The notes under the pieces: generated by a model
What the model saw: the letters and a program-made list of their open reading frames with translations, nothing else
Databases searched by the model: none
Told to the model about the DNA's origin: nothing
Shown: piece by piece, positions 23,945-30,355 of the stretch
Layout: each line of letters starts with the position of its first letter
Position numbering within the stretch: the first letter of the stretch is position 1
NCBI RefSeq assembly: GCF_017114915.1
Contig: NZ_JAAUOE010000045.1
Location: 1-36,081, forward strand
Length of the DNA stretch: 36,081 nt
Source of the DNA: Pseudomonas frederiksbergensis
Lineage (GTDB): Bacteria; Pseudomonadota; Gammaproteobacteria; Pseudomonadales; Pseudomonadaceae
Reading direction: 5' to 3'
Position numbers and translations under genes: made by a program

Positions 23945-24733
23945 TCAATGTGGAGTCTGGTAGCGCTGGGCAACTGCCGACTGGCGGATTTGCCCCAGCA
24001 GGCTCTGACGTGCGCTCTGCAGCTCATCCCAGCGCTGCGCTTCTTGCAGCGGCGGGATGGTCACGGGTTCGCCGCGGTCGAAAGCGACCAGAGCGGCATC
24101 CACCAGATCACCCACTTCCATGATTTCGTTCAAGGTGTTGATGTCGATGCCGGAGCGATCCCAGATCTCCGTGCGGGTGGCGGCGGGCAATACAGCCTGC
24201 ACGTAGACACCCTGAGGCGAAAGCTCCAGGCTAAGGCCCTGGGAAAGGAACAGCACAAAGGCTTTGGTCGCACCGTAGACCGTCATGCCGAACTCCGGCG
24301 CCAGGCCCACCACCGAACCGATGTTGATGATCGCACCTGCTCCCGCCTTCGCCAGGCGTGGAGCAATGGCGCTGGCGAGCCGCACCAGTGCTGTGGTGTT
24401 GAGGGCGACCAGTTGCGCAACGCTGTCGGTACTTTGATCGACGAAGTTACCGGACAGCGCGGCGCCGGCATTATTGACGAGAATGCCGATGCGAGCGTCG
24501 TCTCGCAGGCGCCTTTCAACGGTGGTTAGATCGTCGAGTTGGGTCAGATCCGCTGGAATGACATCAATGGCGACGTCGTATTGGCTGCGCAACCGGGTTG
24601 CCAGAGCGTCCAGACGAGCCTGGTCGCGTGCGACCAGCACCAGATCGTGGCCACGTTGCGCGAAGCGCTCGGCGTAGACGGCGCCAATGCCGGTAGAGGC
24701 GCCAGTGATGAGAACAGTAGGGCGAGTGCTCAT
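23945..24733 (-). CDS. SDR-family oxidoreductase
   Basis: A 262-residue short-chain dehydrogenase. TGASTGIG is at residues 10-17, NNAG at 87-90, catalytic Ser140, and YxxxK as Tyr153/Lys157 (YGATKAF). The DLVLVAR segment after the second strand suggests NADP(H) preference. It belongs to the DltE/YqjQ-like group of SDRs of broad substrate range. It lies in the redox operon 50 bases after the Old Yellow Enzyme gene. Confidence 0.92.
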   Translation of the reverse strand: MSTRPTVLITGASTGIGAVYAERFAQRGHDLVLVARDQARLDALATRLRSQYDVAIDVIPADLTQLDDLTTVERRLRDDARIGILVNNAGAALSGNFVDQSTDSVAQLVALNTTALVRLASAIAPRLAKAGAGAIINIGSVVGLAPEFGMTVYGATKAFVLFLSQGLSLELSPQGVYVQAVLPAATRTEIWDRSGIDINTLNEIMEVGDLVDAALVAFDRGEPVTIPPLQEAQRWDELQSARQSLLGQIRQSAVAQRYQTPH

Positions 24734-24783
24734 GGGTTCATCTCTTCAGGATATGAGAAACAGAAAGTGCGATCACTGATTGC

Positions 24784-25884
24784 TCAGCTCGTGGTCATGC
24801 TGGATTCAGCCAGCGTCGGGTAGTCGATGTAGCCCGCCGCGCCGCCGCCATAAAGGGTGGCGGGATTGAAGGCGGACAACGGCGCGCCACTCTTGAGGCG
24901 CTCCACCAGGTCCGGGTTGCCAATGAACGGGCGACCGAAGGCGATCAGATCGGCCTGGTCTTTGGCGAGCCTTGCCGTCGCGAGGTTCAGGTCATAGCCG
25001 TTGTTGGCGATATAGGTGTTTTTGAAACGCTGGCGCAGGGCGCCGAAATCGAAGGGTGCCACGTCGCGCTGGCCGCCGGTCGCGCCTTCGACCACGTGCA
25101 GATAAACCACACCGAGGGCGTCGAGTTGCTCGACGACGTAATCGAATTGCGCCTGCGGATCGCTGCTGGATACGCCGTTAGCCGGCGACACTGGAGACAG
25201 GCGCACGCCGGTGCGATCCGCTCCGATCTCATTGACGACAGCCGCCGTCACTTCGAGCAACAGACGCGCACGATTTTCAATCGAACCGCCGTAAGCATCG
25301 GTCCGCAGATTGGCGTTGTCCTTGAGGAATTGATCCAGCAAATAGCCGTTTGCACCGTGAATCTCCACGCCATCGAACCCGGCAGCGACCGCGTTAGCTG
25401 CGGCCTGGCGGAAATCGGAGACGATCTCCGGCAGTTCGCTGATTTCCAGCGCGCGGGGCTCGGAGACGTCTTCAAAGCGATTGTTGACGAACACTTTGGT
25501 AGCGGCACGCAGCGCAGAAGGGGCCACCGGTGCGGCGCCGTTTTCTTGCAGATCAACGTGTGAGACGCGGCCGACATGCCACAGCTGCAGGAAGATTTTT
25601 CCGTCCTTGGCGTGGACGGCATCGGTGACTGTACGCCAGCCGTCTATCTGCGCCTGCGTGTAGATCCCGGGGGTGTCCTGATACCCCTGGCCCTGTCGGG
25701 AAATCTGCGTGGCTTCGCTGATCAGCAGGCCGGCGCTGGCGCGTTGGCTGTAATAGGCGGCCGCGAATTCGCTGGGGACAAAGCCCTGGCCTGCGCGGTT
25801 GCGTGTCAGCGGTGCGAGAACTACGCGGTTCGACAGCGCCAGGCTACCAAGGGTGTAAGGTGTGAACAGATTCTGGTTGGTCAT
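24784..25884 (-). CDS. Old Yellow Enzyme family alkene reductase (NemA/XenB-like)
   Basis: A 366-residue FMN TIM-barrel enzyme. Substrate-binding His176 and Asn179 lie in EIHGANGYLLDQFL, with proton donor Tyr181 and a flavin-tuning Thr27 in APLTRNR. The C-terminal phosphate-binding loop is LIAFGRPFIGNPDL. These enzymes reduce electrophilic alkenes, N-ethylmaleimide and nitrate esters with NADPH. It is the first gene of the operon and divergent from a TetR regulator, the nemR-nemA type of arrangement for electrophile detoxification. Confidence 0.94.
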   Translation of the reverse strand: MTNQNLFTPYTLGSLALSNRVVLAPLTRNRAGQGFVPSEFAAAYYSQRASAGLLISEATQISRQGQGYQDTPGIYTQAQIDGWRTVTDAVHAKDGKIFLQLWHVGRVSHVDLQENGAAPVAPSALRAATKVFVNNRFEDVSEPRALEISELPEIVSDFRQAAANAVAAGFDGVEIHGANGYLLDQFLKDNANLRTDAYGGSIENRARLLLEVTAAVVNEIGADRTGVRLSPVSPANGVSSSDPQAQFDYVVEQLDALGVVYLHVVEGATGGQRDVAPFDFGALRQRFKNTYIANNGYDLNLATARLAKDQADLIAFGRPFIGNPDLVERLKSGAPLSAFNPATLYGGGAAGYIDYPTLAESSMTTS

Positions 25885-25946
25885 CTGGAGTTTCTTCCGT
25901 GGCCGTTGATGGAGATCGGTGGTGTGTTGAATTAGGATGATGATAG

Positions 25947-25974
25947 TAATCTAAACTGTCAACGGTTTTGATTA
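25947..25974. promoter_or_regulatory. Palindrome between the OYE and TetR genes, likely TetR operator
   Basis: TAATCTAAAC and GTTTTGATTA are complementary at nine of ten positions around an 8-base spacer. The dyad lies between the divergent starts (25884 and 26034), the standard position for a TetR-family operator that controls both genes. Confidence 0.65.
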
Positions 25975-26033
25975 TGACCAGCATCTATGTATGATTGGGC
26001 GCATGATTTCCCGGTAAACACGAGGTATTGCAT

Positions 26034-26621
26034 GTGAGAGTGACCAAGGCCCAGGCGCAGGCCAATCGAGAACACATCGTTGAAACGGCCTCACAGCTGT
26101 TCCGTGAGCGTGGCTTTGACGGCGTCGGTGTGGCGGATCTCATGGCGGCTGCCGGTTTCACCCATGGAGGCTTCTACAAGCATTTCGGTTCGAAGGCCGA
26201 CCTGATGGTCGAAGCCTCTGCCTGCAGTCTTGGCAAATCGTTGACAACCGCCCAAGCGCTCGATGTTCCCGGTTTCATCAACGTTTATGTGAACAGAGAA
26301 CATCGCGACGGACGCGGCAGCGGTTGCACTATGGCCGCACTGTGTGGCGACGCGGCGCGTCAGTCGGACGATGTGAAAGCAACGTTTGCCGAAGGAATTG
26401 AACACACTCTGCGGACGTTAGGAGAGAAATACCCGACAGGAACGGATGCTGAGGCGGGTGAGGGGAGAAAGAAAATGATCGACCTGCTGTCGCGGGCCGT
26501 CGGCGCGATTATTTTGTCGCGTGCCTGCCCGGATGACTCCGCAATTGCTGATGAAATCCTTGAGGTGTGCCGCGCTGAAATGGTTGCTTCATTGCCGGTC
26601 GATGACGCGGAGCCTGTGTAG
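26034..26621 (+). CDS. TetR-family transcriptional regulator
   Basis: A 195-residue protein. The start was set at GTG 26034 because GAGG lies eight bases upstream; TTG 26028 and GTG 26040 are alternatives. The DNA-binding domain shows REHIVETASQLFRERGFDGVGVADLMAAAGFTHGGFYKHFGSKADL with the TetR helix-turn-helix. The C-terminal part is typical of regulators divergent from alkene reductases or dehydrogenases, and carries a Cys in GSGCTMAALCGD that could sense electrophiles, as NemR does. That sensing role is inferred. Confidence 0.92.
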   Translation: MRVTKAQAQANREHIVETASQLFRERGFDGVGVADLMAAAGFTHGGFYKHFGSKADLMVEASACSLGKSLTTAQALDVPGFINVYVNREHRDGRGSGCTMAALCGDAARQSDDVKATFAEGIEHTLRTLGEKYPTGTDAEAGEGRKKMIDLLSRAVGAIILSRACPDDSAIADEILEVCRAEMVASLPVDDAEPV

Positions 26622-26722
26622 AGAGGGCACTCATTAAAAGCGTAGTTTCGTTAGAAGTGCGATGCTGATCGCTCGGACCAGAAAGTCAATTTGAGTCCAA
26701 AATTGTGGGTCACGAATGACTG

Positions 26723-26743
26723 CTCTCGGCCAAAAGCAGCCAG
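26723..26743 (+). repeat. Dispersed degenerate intergenic repeat, copy C
   Basis: CTCTCGGCCAAAAGC is the exact complement of the corresponding part of 2776-2795, and GGCCAAAAGC recurs (complemented) at 33021-33030. It lies in the gene-free stretch 26622-26818, in which I see no other feature. Confidence 0.45.
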
Positions 26744-26818
26744 TGGACAGGATGATAGCAAATCAGTAGCGTTGCTTGGGCTGCTACCGAAACCAATCGG
26801 GCAGCCTGGGCTTGCCGT

Positions 26819-26940
26819 CCATGTCGCGTTTTTCCTCGAATAGTGTCGCGTTTGCAGTGACCACTTCCAGGAAAAAAAGGGCTTACAGGATGACAAGGAA
26901 CGTTATACGACATGCCATTGCGACAGAAAACGCGACATGG
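26819..26940. mobile_element. 122-bp element with perfect 14-bp terminal inverted repeats (MITE-like or paired transposon ends)
   Basis: CCATGTCGCGTTTT (26819-26832) and its exact complement (26927-26940) bound a 122-base piece. TGTCGCGTTT is repeated in direct order at 26822 and 26844 (22 bases apart), and GCGACA occurs inside at 26920. Outside, TGTCGC recurs at 26943. A second palindrome, CGACATGCCAT/ATGGCATGTCG, spans 26908-26947. TG...CA ends with tandem sub-sites recall ends bound by TnsB/TniA-type transposases. No target duplication and no transposase gene are visible. Confidence 0.5.
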
Positions 26941-26977
26941 CATGTCGCCCAATTGTAGTTATTGGCAGGAGCTAAGC

Positions 26978-27580
26978 ATGGAGAAAGTGTCGCTGAATAG
27001 ACAGCAACTTGAAGAGCTAGTTTCAAGCAATGTCAGTTTTTTCGGGTTGGATATCTCTAGGTTTAGCATGGTCTTCCTTGCTCAAACTATCCAAATGAAT
27101 GTAAAGCGAGTTATTAATATCCACCAAATGATGGATGAAATTAGACACCTAGAAGGTCTAGGCGCTAAAACACAAACAAAGAAAGCCACGGTCTTTAATA
27201 AAGAACCTCTAAAAGGATTGATGAAAACTCATTTCACCGATGCCTCCTTCATTCTAAAAAATATTGGCATTCATATGGGATTGGATAATGGAGGTGGAAA
27301 AAAATTAGACAAGTTAATTCAGGAGGCATTTGACAAGAACACGTCAGGTGTAGTTGACGACGAATTTATCAGTCACATTTCAACCGGAATTACTTTCGGC
27401 GCACTGAAAGAGCGAGCGAGGAAGCAGAAATTGACTGGTGAGTGGATTGTTTTTCAAGAACATGAAGAAAAAAATTACTATCTCACACTGGCCGCACATA
27501 ATGAGGGCGATAGCCTTATTTATAAAAGAGTGTGCGATTGCTATGAGTTGGACTACCCTTTTCTGCGCAAAAGCGCTTAA
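26978..27580 (+). CDS. Integron-cassette protein of unknown function
   Basis: A 200-residue protein from ATG 26978, with CAGGAG eight bases upstream; an earlier in-frame ATG at 26912 lies within the inverted-repeat element. It is AT-rich compared with the flanking operons. The sequence is largely helical and soluble, with a Lys-rich middle (KLDKLIQEAFDKN) and no catalytic motif I know. Its stop codon lies just before an attC-like site, so it is a cassette gene. GTTATTG at 26958, 20 bases before the ATG, could be the cassette's left boundary. Confidence 0.7.
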   Translation: MEKVSLNRQQLEELVSSNVSFFGLDISRFSMVFLAQTIQMNVKRVINIHQMMDEIRHLEGLGAKTQTKKATVFNKEPLKGLMKTHFTDASFILKNIGIHMGLDNGGGKKLDKLIQEAFDKNTSGVVDDEFISHISTGITFGALKERARKQKLTGEWIVFQEHEEKNYYLTLAAHNEGDSLIYKRVCDCYELDYPFLRKSA

Positions 27581-27617
27581 CAAGGGGGGGAGCGTTCGGC
27601 CTCGGCTCAAACCCGCA

Positions 27618-27693
27618 GCCTAACAAACGGTTCAAACCGTTCGCTGTGCTCTCTGGGACGGGCTAAAGCCCGCCTTTAACCTGAACGTTAGAA
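27618..27693 (+). repeat. attC recombination site of the first cassette
   Basis: The block starts with the core GCCTAAC and ends with AACGTTAGAA, separated by a self-complementary middle (ACGGTTCAAACCGT, then GGGCTAAAGCCC). The R boxes CTAAC/GTTAG pair, and so do the inner GGTT/AACC boxes. Length (76 bases) and the AAC/GTT crossover match canonical attC sites. A further GCTTAAC at the CDS end (27574) could instead be the left core of a longer 120-base site. Confidence 0.82.
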
Positions 27694-27710
27694 TCACTAG
27701 CAAAGGAGTG

Positions 27711-28217
27711 TTGTGCTTGCTAAATCGCCTAATCAGTTTAATAGTCCGCCAATGTATAAGGCTTTTCTTCTTCACAATATGGTCACTGGGCGCAACAATC
27801 TTTTTTAGCGCGCTCTACCACTACCTTATACGCAACGATTTTCTCTACCTAGCAACATTATGTTTCCCAATTCTGGCAATTTTGTTTGGGTTTTCCGCTC
27901 TGCTCTACAATAGATCTAGAGCATTTCAGCCAGGCCCCGCTCAGCGTCGATCTTTATACGCTGCAGAAAGAGCTCTTCAGGCAACAATTTTGTTTGTCTT
28001 AGGGTTGGCTAGTGGCGCAATTATTGCCACCATCATGTGGCAATTCAAAGGCAACACACCAAATACTCCAGAATCACCTATCTTACTAATGATCTTCTTC
28101 ATTCCAATCATACTCGTGCTTTTTTCCTTTAGCGCTTTTTTCTTTTCTATTAGGGCAATATCACATCGCATGGTCAGGTTTGTACATACCCGAGAGCTGC
28201 TTAGGAAAATCAGGTGA
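27711..28217 (+). CDS. Integron-cassette membrane protein
   Basis: A protein of about 168 residues with four likely membrane segments (about 10-32, 40-66, 90-112 and 125-147) and a basic C-terminus (HTRELLRKIR). The start is uncertain: GTG 27708, TTG 27711 and TTG 27717 are all near AAAGGAG. It is AT-rich and lies between two attC-like sites, with the 5' boundary GTTAGAA 20-odd bases before the start, as in other cassettes. No family is recognised. Confidence 0.68.
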   Translation: MCLLNRLISLIVRQCIRLFFFTIWSLGATIFFSALYHYLIRNDFLYLATLCFPILAILFGFSALLYNRSRAFQPGPAQRRSLYAAERALQATILFVLGLASGAIIATIMWQFKGNTPNTPESPILLMIFFIPIILVLFSFSAFFFSIRAISHRMVRFVHTRELLRKIR

Positions 28218-28221
28218 GCGC

Positions 28222-28406
28222 TTCTAACAATGGACACTCTCGGCAACCTGGTAAACGGACTTGGCCAAATCAACTGTAATACGCTTTATGGCAGCTCTCC
28301 CGGCGATCTTCGCGAACTGTTCAGTTCGCAGAAGTGTGGCGTAAGGAGAGTCCATTACAGCATTCAAGGCCGACGCATCGGCGCAGCCTTAACTCCAACG
28401 TTATGA
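28222..28406 (+). repeat. attC-like site of the second cassette
   Basis: The left core TTCTAAC (28222-28228) is the exact complement of the cassette's own 5' end GTTAGAA (27687-27693), as expected when a circular cassette is opened at its attC. The right end TTAACTCCAACGTTATGA (28389-28406) is a typical attC right half. Inside are AATGGAC/GTCCATT and GCGAACTG/CAGTTCGC palindromes. At 185 bases it is longer than usual, so it may be two fused sites. Confidence 0.6.
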
Positions 28407-28537
28407 ATGTCTGCAAAGGGGCGAAAGTAGCCGGTGACAGCTTCATCAATTGACCATACTCCAATCAACCTATTACAGGTTCCAATTGGGGGCACTGTCG
28501 CTGCTATGCTTGAGCTTTCTCGAAAGGAATCGACACC

Positions 28538-28753
28538 ATGCCAAGCGATTATTCACTGTCGGATGTACTGGAAAGGCTGTTCGAAAATCAGCAGGCCTTA
28601 GAGGCGGCCATTATGGAGTTGACCCTGCTGATTGAGGAGCAAGGGGCACAGGAAGTGGGCGGAAATGTCCGTGGTGCACTGTGGACCATGGGTGAAAACG
28701 CCGGTCATATCAAACAAGGCCTGGCTCGATTGAAGAAATTGGACATCGGCTAG
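28538..28753 (+). CDS. Small conserved hypothetical protein
   Basis: A 71-residue soluble helical protein with AAAGGA upstream of ATG 28538. It starts MPSDYSLSDVLERLFENQQA and is followed by an acidic helix (MELTLLIEEQGAQEVGG) and a basic end (GLARLKKLDIG). I recall similar short proteins in pseudomonads near mobile integrase genes, but no function. It lies after the cassette array and before another small gene in the same direction. Confidence 0.65.
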   Translation: MPSDYSLSDVLERLFENQQALEAAIMELTLLIEEQGAQEVGGNVRGALWTMGENAGHIKQGLARLKKLDIG

Positions 28754-28949
28754 GTGCAACACCTTTGCCAAGGCTGCCTGAATCCGACTCCAAAGTGCCT
28801 ATGGGCGCATCGTTCGAGGGTTCTGACGACGATCAGACGCTTGATGCCAAAAAGAGGCGGAGAGTTGATTCTGGCAAACGATGAGCAGACATTTTTTTGC
28901 GATTTACTCTGATACGCTGCTGAAGCACTCGTTTACAGGAGTTGTTCGC

Positions 28950-29330
28950 ATGATTGGCAAGTTAATTTCGACGGGGTTCAGTTTGGCCACCTTGCCCGCC
29001 CGCCTGACTTTTCGCAGCGTCCGCGCCTTGGCCATGACGCCTGCCGAAGCCAGCCGCCTGCTGGTGGACATGCGTCAGGCATCGGATCAGGCGGTGCAGG
29101 AACTCCAGGGGCTGTTGGCCAACGTCGATGCGGACATGACCCACAAAACGGCGCACCTCAGTGCTGCCGACAAGCGCCTGGCAGCCGAACTGGCCCTGCA
29201 CGCCGCCGAACAACACCTGAACATGGCCGCGATCAACATTCTGCGGGCCGTCTGGCTGACGCTTCACTCGACGCCGAACTTGCCGCCAAGCGAGCTTGAT
29301 AAGCGGCTTGAACAGACACGTAACGACTAA
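28950..29330 (+). CDS. Conserved hypothetical helical protein
   Basis: A 126-residue protein from ATG 28950, preceded by CAGGAG. It has a short amphipathic N-terminus (MIGKLISTGFSLATLPARLTF) and a long coiled helix pair (QASDQAVQELQGLLANVDADMTH... and AADKRLAAELALHAAEQHLN). No signal peptide or catalytic motif is visible. It shares orientation and neighbourhood with the 71-residue gene upstream; the function is unknown to me. The following gap to 29502 holds no clear feature. Confidence 0.65.
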   Translation: MIGKLISTGFSLATLPARLTFRSVRALAMTPAEASRLLVDMRQASDQAVQELQGLLANVDADMTHKTAHLSAADKRLAAELALHAAEQHLNMAAINILRAVWLTLHSTPNLPPSELDKRLEQTRND

Positions 29331-29502
29331 CAGACCGTCCGGCGGATTGGTCGATCCGAGCGAGAAATGGGAGCTCAGCATCCTTGAATCGGCGCTTCAT
29401 GTGCAGGTGGGGTTTATGGAGCGCTTACAATTCGGTTAGTCAGTCCGGTTCACCTCACTGGCAGCTATTGGCGACAGTTTAGTTGCGACCATCGCAGAGG
29501 AA

Positions 29503-30122
29503 TTACACCTCCGTCTGTTCAGCCATTTCTAGGGCATCATCGACCTCGATACCCAGGTATCTGACAGTGCTTTCAAGCTTCGTATGACCAAGCAGGAGTT
29601 GCACAGCTCTCAGGTTCTTCGTCCTGCGATAGATCAGCGATGCCTTGGTTCGCCGGAGCGTGTGAGTACCGTACATGGTTGGGTCAAGGCCAATGGTTGT
29701 CACCCACGCTTTGACTATTCGAGCGTATTGCCTGGTGGATAGATGGTCTGAGCCGTGCAACCGGGTCGGAAACAAGAAGTCCTCGCTGCGGAGGCGGGCC
29801 TGATGCATCCAAGCCTCCAGAACTGTTCGGGTTTGCTCTGTGATTTCAAATTGCACTGGGTGCTGGGTTTTCTGCTGCATCACAATGGCCCGTGACGACA
29901 CATGTTCCCCATGGGCTATGTCTCGGACTCGTAGCTTGGTTAAGTCACAGGCACGCAGCTTGCTGTCGATGGCCAGGTTGAAGAGAGCCAGATCCCGTGT
30001 TTTTCCGCGAGTTGGAGTCTTACCCGAATGGCCCAGATATCTCTGACTCGGAGCGGGGCTTTCTGTCCGACTAGCTTTCCCTTGTTCCAAGGTTGATGAC
30101 TATATGTAGCAATGATCTTCAT
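29503..30122 (-). pseudogene. Tyrosine recombinase with a -1 frameshift
   Basis: The N-terminal part from ATG 30122 (MKIIATYSHQPWNKGKLVGQ, then IWAIRVRLQLAEK) continues in a different frame as TRDLALFNLAIDSKLRACDL. The catalytic end has HTLRRTKASLIYRR, LLLGHTKLES and TVRYLGIEVDD. Adding one A to the five-A run (plus-strand T run 30000-30004) restores a protein of about 205 residues, the size of a widespread short recombinase family. It is therefore either a recent pseudogene or a base-calling error. It is not the integron integrase type: it lacks that family's length and extra domain. Confidence 0.8.
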
Positions 30123-30125
30123 GGT

Positions 30126-30151
30126 TTGTCCTCCACGTTGAGGGAGGACAA
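30126..30151 (-). promoter_or_regulatory. Hairpin covering the recombinase ribosome binding site
   Basis: TTGTCCTCC and GGAGGACAA form a perfect 9-base stem. On the minus strand the second arm contains GGAGG, the Shine-Dalgarno sequence about 7 bases before the recombinase ATG (30122). Folding would hide it and limit translation, if the gene were intact. Confidence 0.45.
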
Positions 30152-30299
30152 GGGTGGATCAGTCACGGTGCGTGGTGGTCGCTAACCGACCCAAAGCTGA
30201 CAGTCGCGATAGGAATATGTCTACTTCGATGTTGATTGTCGTCTGGGCAGATTTGTTGAAGCGATTGGTGTAAATTTCACACACGAATGCACGATAGAA

Positions 30300-30331
30300 A
30301 TAGCTGTTTCGCAAACTAAGAAAACAGCTAT
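30300..30331. promoter_or_regulatory. Inverted repeat upstream of the 847-residue gene
   Basis: ATAGCTGTTT and AAACAGCTAT are perfect 10-base arms around a 12-base spacer, 25 bases before ATG 30356. It may be an operator for the large gene or the terminator of a transcript arriving from upstream. No T tract follows, so an operator is preferred. Confidence 0.45.
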
Positions 30332-30355
30332 CAACTAATGCGATTGATTGCTTAA

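Noticed and set aside
29503..30122. Integron integrase for the nearby cassettes
   Set aside because: The protein is about 205 residues and matches a short recombinase family; it lacks the length and extra domain of IntI.
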